A stretch of 64,000 bases of DNA from Macquaria australasica. Taxonomy: Eukaryota > Chordata > Actinopteri > Centrarchiformes > Percichthyidae. The DNA is taken from positions 468,271-532,270 of the forward strand of contig SEMN01000354.1 of NCBI GenBank assembly GCA_005408345.1, given 5' to 3'. This document shows positions 12,819 through 23,627 of the stretch, piece after piece (position 1 is the stretch's first letter; each line of letters opens with the position of its first letter). The notes under the pieces are model-generated. The model saw nothing but the letters and a program-made list of their open reading frames with translations. It was not told where the DNA came from and ran no database searches. Position numbers and translations under genes: made by a program.

Positions 12819-12967
12819 GTGCGGGGTGTGTGGAGGGAAAGGGGGGCAGTTATTTTGGAACTGTCCACACGGAAATGGGACCGAACCCAAGGAGGATGCA
12901 GATAGGGTTGTCAACTCACATACAGACACACACACACAGATACTCACACACACACACACACACACAC
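12763..12967. repeat. (GT)23 array with facing (CA)n arrays
   Basis: (GT)23 at 12763-12808 is followed by short (AC)n at 12926-12938 and (CA)n at 12945-12967. The two dinucleotide types face each other about 120 bp apart, so either strand could fold into a GT/CA hairpin. Confidence 0.9.
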
Positions 12968-13362
12968 TTTACCACCACATACACCAAAAAGAATTTATGA
13001 AACTACATTGAGGACGGGTTGTTTTGTAACTCTGAAAACAATGACCACGCACACACGCGATCACACAAACGCACATATTCGTCTGAAATTAAATAACTGG
13101 GCTGCAGGCCAACAATCAAGTGATAATGAAAGATCAAGGAAATGTTTCAGGTAACAGTGAAGTACAAATACCCTCCACCACCCACACACACACACACACA
13201 TTTACTCTGACACTGTATCTCTCTCATAGCTCATTCACACACAAACCCCATGTTTAATGCAGTATAATGATGTAGTATTCAAGTTTTACCTGTTCGTACT
13301 AGACTGCTGCCACCGGTTAATCCTTGGTTGTTCCCGTTCGAACTAAACCTGTTACAATAGTT
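12968..13362. other. Non-coding, with (CA)9
   Basis: A pure (CA)9 lies at 13183-13200. The rest is unremarkable. Confidence 0.6.
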
Positions 13363-13497
13363 CACTGGTTCCTAAACTTTATTTGTTGGTCTCTCCTTTC
13401 GTGGACAAAGACATTTTTTTCATCACCATAAAATTATACTAGATAATTATACTAGATAATATATATATTTCTTATATTAATATATTCCCTTGCTCAC
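13363..13497 (+). mobile_element. Possible hAT-type transposon end
   Basis: CACTGGTTCCTAAACTTT at 13363-13380 resembles the CAGTGGTTCCCAAACTTT-type terminal inverted repeat of hAT (Charlie-like) elements. I do not see a matching right end, so this is at best a one-ended remnant. A perfect 2 x 13-bp duplication AATTATACTAGAT lies at 13432-13457. Confidence 0.25.
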
Positions 13498-13716
13498 CCA
13501 GCCTCATCTGCTACTCCAGGTCACTCCGCTGCTGACAACACCCTGATCGCCATTATGCAGTCTCTGGCTAATTCCAAGCTATCGACGCATGCCTTCAGTC
13601 CCTGGAAAATGCTTCAGCCTCTGCCTCATCATCAGCAACCCACGGCCACCACTCAGGCCTCCATGATGCAGCCTGCCTCCGTGTTCAACCAGCCCCTGTT
13701 GACCTTATTCACTTAG
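13498..13716 (+). other. GC-rich open patch, possible exon or transposon ORF fragment
   Basis: Composition switches abruptly from AT-rich to GC-rich for about 220 bp and then back. One frame is open from upstream (after a TAG near 13450) to the TAG at 13714-13716. The first ATG is at 13555, giving a 53-residue product. Residues include a polar/Ala-Ser stretch, an IMQSLA motif, and a Gln/His/Thr-rich middle. I recognise no family. The nearby hAT-like end suggests a domesticated or decayed transposon fragment; an isolated exon after the pyrimidine-rich TTCCCTTGCTCACCCAG is the alternative. Confidence 0.22.
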
Positions 13717-14142
13717 TTCTTGGCCACCCACTATCTTAACCATAAAAAAAAACACCCACATTTTCTTGCTTTTATCAGATATACCTTTTCCATGTGATTA
13801 ATTTTCATATTATGTATTTTATCTAGAAAACTGCTTCTGCCCAATAAGGTAGGGAACAATATTTTATTTTGGGGGGATATTCCTATACAGTATGAGGTCT
13901 ATATTCCTTCAACGTTTCCTATTGTCAATAGCCAATGACAGCCAATATACCAGGGTTAATACCAAACTTATCCTTTATATCATGTAGAAATTGAATATTA
14001 AACACTTGTTCACTCCTTCCTATCATAGATGGCCAGTGTCCAACCTGCATTAAACCCAGGTCAGGAAGCTGGGTAATGTGTGTTGTGCAGTTCAGACTAA
14101 CTGTAAACTTTATCCAACGTCACAATGTCAGTCTGAAAGGGT

Positions 14143-14144
<2 letters not shown>
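13717..14144. other. AT-rich non-coding sequence, no gene seen
   Basis: No open frame or repeat stands out. An A8 run follows directly after the GC-rich patch. Confidence 0.55.

Positions 14145-14199
<55 letters not shown>
14145..14199. repeat. (AC)27 microsatellite
   Basis: Uninterrupted, 55 bp. Confidence 0.97.
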
Positions 14200-14202
<3 letters not shown>

Positions 14203-16366
14203 TACATGCTCAGACAGGATCTGCGTAGTTTCTGAATTTGTCCAACTGACAAAACACATAAAGTTGATATTTTAAAAACTGAAATTCTGCTGCTGTTGGT
14301 GAGTCAGAACTAAAAGATAAGAGGTTTAAAAAAGGGGGAAACGCCATGGTTTTGTGTTAGACGCTCCATTAAACAGGAAAGATACAAATATCTTCCAGTA
14401 TCATTTTCTATGTAGGTGGCTGGTATTCTTAGTTCATTCATGTGTTCTTTTTTTACTTGCCTTGAGAGAGGGGGTCATAAATCTCTACAAGAAAAGTAAA
14501 ACTGGAGGAGTTTTTCCTCCAAAAATACTCTCGGTTTCTCTTGTCAGGGGTGAGAGGGCTTCACGTGTGGTCTCACCTTAAAGAAAAGAGTTAATATCAC
14601 AGCTGGAAGGTGGCGAACCTTGTGGTTAGTGCCCAAACAGAAACAAAATCTCACTTTTCCCCAGTAAAGAGGAAAAAGAGATCCTGTATACTTCACTCTC
14701 TTGGACAGCAGAGATAGGATTTTTCTAACAGCTTTTGAGGAGAGACACGACTTTTCATATGGATCTTGTAAAAAGGCAGATCTTTCTAAAAAGGCAGCCA
14801 TGGAGAGTGTTTGCTTGCCGGCAAACCTCCCCTCTCTTTGTCCTTTGAGAATCCCCCCCACCAGCATCTCTTCATATCCAGTCCAGCGTCATAAGTGGTG
14901 GTCGAACCACAATGTTTTCTCAGGGCGGTTGGTTACACTGTTCTCCTCCCGCGGTTGCTAGACCATGGCAGGGGAAGAAGCTTGTTCAACATGTTTCCCG
15001 TTTTAAAAAAATGTCTGCTCCCTCCCTCCTTCTCCAATACCACCCAAGTGTTGGGGAGCCTCCTACGCCAAGTGGGGGTAGGCAAGATGTGTGCAAAATG
15101 AATCTTATGACATCACATGATTTAGACTGCTTCAAATACAGACTGCCGATCTACGTCGGGTGCCCCAAAAAATAATTCACCTCAAACAGTGGTGGTCCAT
15201 AATCTGGGAAGCATTAGACACATCCAACCACAGAAGCAGAACTTTGTTCCACAAGACTTCAGAGAGGTACAAGCATTTAAATACACAGAAGAAAGAAAGT
15301 TCTTCAGATAATATATTTTAAAGCTTATTGCTGCTGCTGTAGTTGAGTTGTTTTTCCTAGGGTTTGACTGATATAAAGGATCTTTCCTTTTGACTAAGTC
15401 AGTGTTTTCAGTCTAATTACTGTTTTTGTTTTCCCAGGTTGGAAAACCTTTTAAAAGCAGCAGTTGGACTGGGATCTTGACTTGTGTTACACTTGGGACT
15501 TAGACTAAGGATGTTGTGTCTCCTCTGATCTAGTATACAGAGTAACAGAACCAGTTTTCTATCTCACATAGGACTTTAAGCTTAACTGCTACCCCTACAT
15601 AGCAGCGTGCTGAATATTGCATGTACTCATTTGGCTAATCAGACCCATAGAGGCTATATTAATGGCCATCGCACTTTACCCAAAGCACCTGTGTGACTTC
15701 AGTGATTTAAGCTTCTCACTGCTGTTACTGACTGTGTGGATGATGGTTTAGGATTTTGACGCAAATCCATCCTTATTAGCTAAATAAACACATGGACGTT
15801 TCAGTGCACTGCTCTCCCAGGCTGAGTGGGAAAGCCTATAGAGCCTAATATGGTGCACTACGTTTGTTCATAGCACTAACGTTACAATGTGTGATCTTCA
15901 TTCTCTGCTACACTTCAGTAATACAGGCTATGAAGCAATGCAGACATTAAAAATACACCCCTCCTCCCTGATCCAATCTGTCACTGTGGTTATTACAGTC
16001 TTGGCCACAATGGGACTGACCTTCACCAAAACTCAATGGATCTGTGTGACACACACATACCAATCCATCCACGAAATCACCAGGCTTTGCCATCAACAAG
16101 CTCATCGAGCTCACCTCACTATTCCATGAAAAAAAGAAACCTTCCCTGTGGTGCACAATTGCCACTAATAGTAAATCTGTAGATGTGTGTACATATGCAA
16201 ATAAATGACAACTACACAGAAATATTTTGTCCAGGTTAAGATTTGCAAGATCTAAACAAGTGTCAATGGATGGTACTTGTATTTGCAAGAACTGCGTTAA
16301 TTGCTGGGGGAAAAAAATAAAAAAAATATTTTAACTCAAATTAAATGTAACCAGCTGATCATTTTA
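14200..16366. other. Non-coding sequence, no gene seen
   Basis: Open frames at 14544-14961 on both strands overlap one another and carry no recognisable domain. TAAAAAGGCAG is duplicated near 14770 and 14790, and GTTTGC/GCAAAC form a small inverted repeat at about 14808-14826. Otherwise featureless. Confidence 0.5.
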
Positions 16367-16843
16367 ATGCCAACAATTACTGCTAGAATTAAATTGTTTG
16401 AGGGGTGGAAGCCTCTGAAGCAATTGAAGCAGCTTTTAGACTATAGTAGCATTCCCTACATAATGTTAGGAGAAACTCTGGAAGACATTAGGACTTTAAA
16501 GGAAGTTGAAGAAAAAAACGCACACATGATAATAGCAGAGGTGGACAATATGGCTGACTGGTGTTTAATAAAAGTCCAATCCTACCCACATTTTCCCAAG
16601 TGGTTTATGAATAAAATGTTCAGTCTCTCTAATTTTTATGTAATTGCCACCAATGCTAAAGCTGTCCTTATGCACAGAATGCCTACACTATCCGGCCGAG
16701 TTCACTTATCTTTTTATTTGTCAGTTCATCAACATTTAAGCTGCGGTAACCACCAACTCCACTGTCATTATAAAAGAGCCCCTTTCTATTTATTACCAAG
16801 AGTGCCTGTGACCTCCACACCACAGCTCAGGAGATGCTGGTAG
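16367..16843 (+). other. Unusually long open frame in AT-rich DNA; possible conserved block
   Basis: From the ATG at 16367 the frame stays open for about 158 codons (180 from an upstream TTG). The deduced product has a charged, Leu-rich middle part and no recognisable domain, signal peptide or membrane segment, and there is no splice or promoter context. A long stop-free run can also arise in a conserved non-coding element with moderate GC. I do not call it a gene. Confidence 0.15.
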
Positions 16844-17699
16844 GTTCCTCTTATTTGGACGAAGGAAGTCAATTAATTCATAAATACTTTAGCGCGTTTA
16901 CAGTAAGGCGAGGGGAAGATGGCTATTGATTGATCCCACTAGCACAGCAGTCCTCCCACTCCCTCTATGTGGAGTACCTTAATGAACCAGGGGCTTTTCT
17001 TAACCAAGAATAATGCAATCAGAAAACAGAAGAAAACATAATGATTTTTACCCTCAGTTAAGTGGGGAAGGACTTGGAATATGAATTGGCTTGCTGTAAG
17101 GAGGATGTCAGAGGCCGGTAATTGGTATCTGATGAGCATTAGTGATGGTAACTATTTGTTATTTCAGTGTAAAACAAGGGCATAGGAAAAAAAGATGCAA
17201 AATGAGGATAGAATTTGGATTTTTTTTCTTAAAAAGATGTGACTTTTGAAGTGAACTGCAGTATTGAGCACATAGAAAGCAAGATGGAAGGTTGTTTTGT
17301 GGAAAAGAAAAGAGAAGCTGGATGGCTCTAGATCCTCTCTTCTGACCTTTGAGGAAATTTGGTGAAACAGCAGAAAAAAGTGACCTCATTTTTACAGCAC
17401 TAAGACGGTCACACCTATGGCGACCCAAACAGACCTGAGCATCACAGAACTCAGCACTTCACAGAAGTAATTTTCACTCTCCGGTCACAAACAAAAAGCG
17501 ATAATGCAGAATCTGTAAAAGAATAACTTCAAAAGTAAAAAAAAAGAAAGGTTTTTCAACATCTTCCTTCTTTCTGTAGGAAAACAACCACCATATTTCA
17601 TATCTGCTTGACAGGGAAACTGGTAATTGAACAGATTAATCTTTTAGCTCAGGTCAGAGAAACCCATTCTATTGGAAACAGCTTTCCTATCAGGAAAGT
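16844..17699. other. AT-rich non-coding sequence, no gene seen
   Basis: Short open frames only. No repeat recognised. Confidence 0.55.
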
Positions 17700-17935
17700 C
17701 CATGTTCATCAGGCTATTACCCCTACTTAGGGTTATGAATTACCGGCAGCCCATCAGCCGAGCAATATCTCAATAGAATAAAATATGAATGCACTTTGAA
17801 GCCGATTTTATGCCATTTAAAAACCCATGCAGATAAATGGATGTGTGAAACACTTCTAAGGCTGACTAATGTGGGAAATATTGAGCTAAGTAATTGCAGC
17901 TGTTTCATCAATAAGCTCAGTAAAGTAGATCATTA
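17700..17935. promoter_or_regulatory. Possible conserved non-coding block
   Basis: A non-repetitive, balanced stretch with TF-like words: CAATAGAATAAAATATGAATG, AGATAAATGGATG, and GTAATTGCAGCTGTTTCATCAATAA-type sequence carrying a CAGCTG E-box at about 17897. Inferred from word content only. Confidence 0.2.
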
Positions 17936-18363
17936 CAGTGAACTGTGATTAACACAGAAATTGTAGGGTAGTGTGGAGAGGCATATAGGGAAATGGAATA
18001 AAACAAGTGTACTACATAATTTACATAGCACAAATTACTGTTGATTAAAAAATGATGAGAGGATACTGATCGAATGTACTGATGGTGACTTTAAATTTGT
18101 CTGCTTCCACAGCGCTGCCTGTGGAAGAGCAATGAGCTTGAAATGTGGTGCTTTTGCTGCATGTAATAGAGATGCCTTTTGTGATTCATTTTTTACCTGA
18201 CGCACCAATTAGCAAGTAATTCTTCTGCCCTCACTATGCCGGTTGGTTCACAGCTATACAGGAAGCAAAACATACTTCCAATGAAGGTTAAAGACAAAAT
18301 AAATGAAAGTAATTAGTAATCAGAAAAAGATAAGACTACACAAATGAGACCAAACATCTTGGT
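17936..18363. other. AT-rich non-coding sequence, no gene seen
   Basis: Nothing beyond short homopolymers. Confidence 0.55.
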
Positions 18364-18767
18364 TGTGTCCGAAATTACACTTTTAAATGTAAGGTTTCGA
18401 CTCACTCAAATAGCTAATGATACGAATGTTAAAAAACCAAGAGCCTTAAAAACCCCAAACCATAACTGCAGCTGTCAAGGTTGCTAGGCGACAGGGGCTT
18501 AAAGGAGTTGAAACCCAATACTTACATTTAAAAGTGTAATCCTCTTCGGCCGCTCTTGACGATATATTTGGGGGCGCCATATTCTCTTGCGCACAATGAA
18601 TCTTGGGATAGGTTGGGCCGCAAATGATATGGCCATTGGATCCTTCGAAATTCTGGAAAAGAAGGCCGCATTTGAAGAAGCCTTCTAATGCGCCTTGTCG
18701 CACTGCTGTGACGCATTTGGTCTTCAAATGCAGCCTTCGAAGGATGCGGTCCCTGAATTGAGACACA
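18364..18767 (-). mobile_element. hAT-like non-autonomous DNA transposon, 404 bp
   Basis: The ends read TGTGTCCGAAATTA (left) and, on the other strand, TGTGTCTCAATTCA (right): imperfect terminal inverted repeats matching at 10 of 14 positions. The right third contains CTTCGAA-type and CTTCAAATGC words that I remember from an abundant teleost hAT-like element, which is written on the minus strand in that orientation. There is no transposase frame. A perfect 20-bp inverted repeat lies inside it (18374-18393 with 18521-18540). I could not find a clean 8-bp target-site duplication, so the exact boundaries are uncertain. Confidence 0.55.
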
Positions 18768-19260
18768 GCTATAGAGTCACTGCGTTACAGTAGATGACTA
18801 TAGATTGTACAGTAGATGCGTAATAATGAAGACATTTTCTTCTGTAGTCACGATTGGTAAATCATGTTTCTTTTTACTGTTATTTTAACCAAACTATGGT
18901 TAGCAAATTGTGTACATGAATTAGGAAAACACACAAAAAAACACAGACTACTTCCTCAATATTATGGAAGGAATTTTAAATTCGACCGTATTCTTCATAT
19001 TAATGCCATCTTTACATTATACAACTGCAAGGAATTTTAACAAAAGTAACTAACAAAAAGTACAAAAGTGGGGTGACTATGTGGGATTGCCTGCATGTTC
19101 TTCTGGGCGTGTTTGTGAAGGTTCAAATGCCTCAGTTTCAATCAGCGGAGCAGTTGTTTTATATTCAGATTTTATAAAGTGTGTGTACACATTTGTAAAA
19201 CATCCAGTTGGGATGAAAGATTGTGAAAATGAGCACTGGAAGAAATGTTCCATGATATAA

Positions 19261-19265
<5 letters not shown>
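18768..19265. other. AT-rich non-coding sequence, no gene seen
   Basis: No recognisable feature. Confidence 0.55.

Positions 19266-19295
<30 letters not shown>
19266..19295. repeat. (TG)15 microsatellite
   Basis: A pure 30-bp array, facing the (CA)35 array 275 bp downstream. Confidence 0.95.
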
Positions 19296-19297
<2 letters not shown>

Positions 19298-19567
19298 TGT
19301 ATGTGTAGACAGGCGGGGGCCATTTGTTCTCCTCAGGGCCCCCGGAGCAATCAGTCCGTCAGTGGAGGTGGAGCCCGGCTAATTTCCCACCCCTCTTCCC
19401 TCCCCTCACTCGTTCCTAAGACGGATGCTTTGGGTAATAAGGCTAATCAATACACTTCCTCACAGTCCTCCCCACCCGCCCAGTCCCAAGACGTTATCAG
19501 CCGTTTGTCATCAGGAACGTTGCTTGTTCTTATCAGGCATCACCATCTTGTTTACATGGTGGTGTTG

Positions 19568-19570
<3 letters not shown>

Positions 19571-19640
<70 letters not shown>
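19571..19640. repeat. (CA)35 microsatellite
   Basis: A pure 70-bp array, inverted relative to the TG array at 19266-19295. Confidence 0.97.
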
Positions 19641-19642
<2 letters not shown>

Positions 19643-19856
19643 TAAGCAAACATACAATAATGCTAATATATACAGCAGGCACATATACATAAACCTTCTT
19701 GTACACACAAAAACCAAATGCTTACACACACATTCGAACACAGGCAGTGACCAATTGCTACCTACAGTATATGCTCATACACACATATAGAAACACACCA
19801 CGTTGCAAAATTACACAGAAAATTGTACACTCTGCCAGCACACAGACAGACACTAA

Positions 19857-19894
19857 ACACACACACACACACACACATACACACACACACACAC
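19857..19894. repeat. (AC)n microsatellite, one interruption
   Basis: A single T interruption at 19878 splits two pure segments. Confidence 0.93.
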
Positions 19895-19969
19895 CTCCCA
19901 GGCAGTGATGAATAGACACATGGGTGCTCTGTGACAGGTTACACATGCACAGTGGTGTCAGGATCTATA

Positions 19970-20150
19970 CGGAGAAATTAATCAACAATGACAACAGCGT
20001 CAGTGGCTCCCCTCTCCCAGCCCACAGCTCAACATGCTGTAATTTGCCCTGTATGATTACCCCAGGGTCCTGGGGGCGATTGGCACCCCCATCTTAATTA
20101 ATTAAGCATTGTGCCAGCAGGGAGGTGTCTCATGAGCGCTATGCAGAGGT
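19970..20150. promoter_or_regulatory. Possible enhancer block with TAATTA palindrome
   Basis: Contains CTTAATTAATTAAG at 20093-20106, a perfect 14-bp palindrome of the paired-homeodomain dimer type. Before it come CGATTGGCA (CCAAT box in reverse) and a G5...C5 stem at about 20074-20092. Composition is balanced and non-repetitive. The binding-site reading follows from known homeodomain core preference (TAATTA); activity is inferred. Confidence 0.3.
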
Positions 20151-20999
20151 ACGTGTGGCACAGTGTCTTTACCTGAAGTCACCTTTTTGTATGAGACTTC
20201 TCTGAAAAGTTCTGTTGCTACATCTTTAGACAGAGACTGAACTATGGATGTTCTCGTACTCTTTTCATAATTCAACTGCCCATACATGTAACAATTTATT
20301 CATATAATAAAAATAGTAGTTAAAAAGAATCATCGAATTTGTGTAGCATGGCATTTTCTGTTTTTAGAAATGTAATGACCTATTATCAAAAGCGATGACA
20401 CCTTCAGTGTCTCCTATTCACAAAATCAGTGATACATCTGTAAAAGGTTGTGTGCAACAATCTTCTGGGATCACCCACTCCATTACAGAGAAAGAAAAAC
20501 ATTATTACATAAATAGTAAGTAACATTAATTAATTAATGAAATTTACATTAACAGTATTTTTTACAGTATTCGCTGTGAATTAATGGTCAGTTTTCATGT
20601 TAACAATTCTACCACTATACTATCACATTCAAATTCACTGTGCAAGTCAAAAGGACAGTGAACAGTCAAAATATTATAATGATGGCATTATATTATTGTT
20701 GTTTTCCAAAGGGGATTTTGATATAAAAATATATGGAAAAGTATTTCATTTATTTTTAAGTTCCTAGGGTGAATAGGCTAATAAGGTCAAAAACTTTTTT
20801 TAAATATATTTTTTTATTTGAATTTATTTGATTTGTTTCTGTGTGTGTGACACTAACTACACAATAACAAGGTCAAAGAACATGATGGTCCACTTTTACC
20901 TCTTTTTACGTTTAGCTACTTGTCACTCAAACTGCCGTAGGCATTTAAAAGCCCTTGGAGAACGGTTCACACACTGAATCTAGCATAACCCTCTGCACG
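20151..20999. other. Very AT-rich non-coding sequence with 16-bp palindrome
   Basis: CATTAATTAATTAATG at 20524-20539 is a perfect 16-bp palindrome, the second TAATTAATTA site within 450 bp. No coding region is visible. Confidence 0.6.
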
Positions 21000-21340
21000 G
21001 GAAGAGTGGAAGGTGATGTGATCCACTTCATCAGAGAATTACCTGAGCTTTGCTCCCTGGCAGGTAGAGGTAAAAAGCGGCCCTCTCTTTGATTCTTTTA
21101 TTCCCTCAAGGCACAGATGCTGATTGGCTTTGGGGGTGGTCCATTCCCAAGAGGAGAGAGAGATGGGAGGAGGCAGCAGGTTGACAGCGTATCCATGTGA
21201 CACCATTGTTTGCCTCCAATAATGATCAGGGGATTCCAAATGATATGGAAGCCTTTGATGGATGACTAACTTATCAGTAGCTTGGCCTAACGATGGTTAA
21301 TGATGCCACTGGTGGCTCGGCCAGGGTTAACTGCTGAAGG
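21000..21340. promoter_or_regulatory. Possible conserved non-coding block
   Basis: Balanced, repeat-free sequence with a SOX-type CCATTGTTTG at about 21205, GCTGATTGGCTTTGG (CCAAT in reverse) at about 21118 and AATAATGATCAGG at about 21219. Inferred from motif content only. Confidence 0.25.
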
Positions 21341-22179
21341 GAAGGTGATGTGTACTTTTTGGTCCTTTTAGTTTTTTGGGGCAGTAAATTGAGTAAAAAA
21401 TATTAATAGCTAATAATAGCTAAAAGTAGCAAAAGCTACTTTGCAATACATTCCTTGGAATTTAAAGTACGATGTTCAGCATGTTGACATAGAAGCTGCT
21501 GCATGTAGCTGTTAGTCTGTAAGCAGCTGCAAAAAAAGTGTTTCTTCTGAATCAAACTCTGTGCATGAATAAAGCCCAGTTTGGCCACATGGAGAAAACA
21601 AAATCTGTGAAAACTTTCCATTCAGGATTTATTTAGATTTGAACTAATATTCACCCTTGTGAACCCTGGATGCCTAACTATTTATACTCTATATATCTGT
21701 TGACACCATAATCATAATACAAAACAATACAACCATAACTATCTTTAATTGTAAGTTATTTGAGCCAGGGCGCACATGCAGTTATAAAAAAAAAAAGAAA
21801 GAAAACAAAAGCTACTTTCAGCAAAAGGACGTGATGTCTCTGTGGTGTAGAGACCATACCTTTCATCATACAGTTGTTCCAAGGCCTCTTTGTCATTGTT
21901 CTTTTAGCTATTCCTCTCTGGTTGTGGACCCCACTGGAAAACAGGTGAGGCAAAACAATCACGCAACCTCCCATCACTCTCTCCACATTTAACAATAACA
22001 CTGTGACTGTATCTTTCAGTAGTAAACAGTCCTTACATGCAGACCCCGGGTGAACGTCGCTCCGGAAACAAATACATTGTCGGAGACAGAGTAGGGAAAT
22101 AAAAGACAGGGGCCAAAGCGTATTGGAAATCGGAAAACATCCCTCTCCTCCCTTTGAAAGAGTCCTGGCGATGAAAATA
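21341..22179. other. Non-coding sequence, no gene seen
   Basis: AT-rich with a short TAGCTAATAATAGCTAAAAGTAGC repeat-like stretch at about 21407-21431 and an A10 run at about 21787. No gene supported. Confidence 0.55.
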
Positions 22180-22660
22180 TGTAATATAAATAAGCTGTGG
22201 ACGCTTTGAAAGCCAAAGCCTTCCTTCCTGGCCCAGTTCTCTGCGGGGGGAAACGCCCACTACTGAGCCCTTGCTCTTAAATTCCCAAAGACCACTCTGT
22301 CATCAGGCTCCCAACTGCTGCTTTCAAACACGCGATGGCCAGACTCACTTCCATATCTTGCTCTCTATCTGCCCAGCTCTTAGTCACTTTCGCCCCCTCA
22401 GCCCTTTTATGTCGATCCCCCTCCCTGGACAGGATCTTTCCTCGTAGTTATGTCAGCTTAAATACCCCCAAACAAGCTCCAATTATTTCACCCGTGACGT
22501 GTGAGTGACGGCGAGTGAGTGTCACGACTCTGATCTCTCCGTTTGTGCTTTAAAGTGCTTCTGATATTGGAACCTGACTGGCGGATGCAAGGAAAGACAT
22601 AATGACAGATGACTGGCTGATTGTCGACGACTATAAAACAGCTCATTAAAGCAAAAACCA
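22180..22660. promoter_or_regulatory. Possible regulatory block, CpG-containing
   Basis: A GC-balanced stretch with CpG words (ACGCTTTGAAAG, ACGCGATGG, TGACGGCGAG) and a CRE-like GTGACGTGTGAGTGACG at about 22494-22509. It stands out from its AT-rich flanks. No open frame is convincing. Confidence 0.25.
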
Positions 22661-23224
22661 CACTGTAGGTTTGTTTTGAAACTGACTCCGGCTCCTTAGT
22701 TTCAGCACACTGTTGTATCACTTAACTGTAGTCACTGAAAGCTTTCATGTTTGCTGCAGGAAACATCCACTGTCTTGTCAGTGTTTCTTGGGATTCTCAG
22801 TGTGCAGTAATGTTTATGTACCATGGCTAAATCAATAAAGAAAAGTGTATCATCACCTGAAACCTAAACTCCAGCAATCAAAGAGATGATATCACAGTGC
22901 CATGCACACTATATGATTGACAAATTATCTCTGGTGAGCAGAGGAAGTGCAGAGGGCTTTGCACCAAAGATGAAAAGAAAAAAACCTTTGCTGAATGTGA
23001 CTCCCCATCTCTCTACTGTCAACTAAAGGCTTAAAAAATGATTAAAAAAACTCAGTGCACTTACAAACCATTAGTGAATATACTTTCAGTTGAATGTAAT
23101 ATTTGTAACATTCAATGAAAGTCTAAAGAAATGCCATTTGCAGCAAATCTATTTTGTGTGTGCAATATTGTAGACAACCAAGTAAAAGTTGCCTTGGTGT
23201 TACAGTGAATTACAGTTTTACAGT
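22661..23224. other. AT-rich non-coding sequence, no gene seen
   Basis: No recognisable feature. Confidence 0.55.
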
Positions 23225-23627
23225 CTTAAAGGTACTCCGTGGAGTATTTGACCACTAATAGTGCTATGGAGCTATGTTTTTATGAGTGGGCCCCCCAGTT
23301 GTTTCTATTTTGTACGAGCACTAGGGCAAACAAACGGTGCAAGTTATCAGGATTTAATGTATCTCCTGCTTCTGGTTTCACGCTTTTCCACAGATTGACA
23401 GATGGGGGCAGTAATGCGCCAAGAAACGTAGTAATGCAACAACAAAGGCAGTGAAGAAGAAGAAGATTGCACGCTAGTAAAAATGCACATTTTTAAAAAT
23501 ATTTTTAAAATTTTCTCAACACATTTGTTAGACCTCAGGGATACACGTGTTGAGCTTTGGTGAGTAAAACTGAATGTAAACATAACTTTTGTTTCTTTAC
23601 AGGAAAACACCACAGGGCCCCTTTAAG
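23225..23627 (+). mobile_element. MITE-like dispersed element, 403 bp, fuller copy
   Basis: It begins CTTAAAGGTACTCCGTGGAG and ends GGGCCCCTTTAAG, so the outer 8 bases form terminal inverted repeats (CTTAAAGG/CCTTTAAG). Internal words match the decayed copy at 11230-11483. A GAAGAAGAAGA run sits at about 23453-23464. I remember similar sequence as a common repeat in percomorph fish. No transposase is encoded, so it is non-autonomous. A target-site duplication is not clear. Confidence 0.6.
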
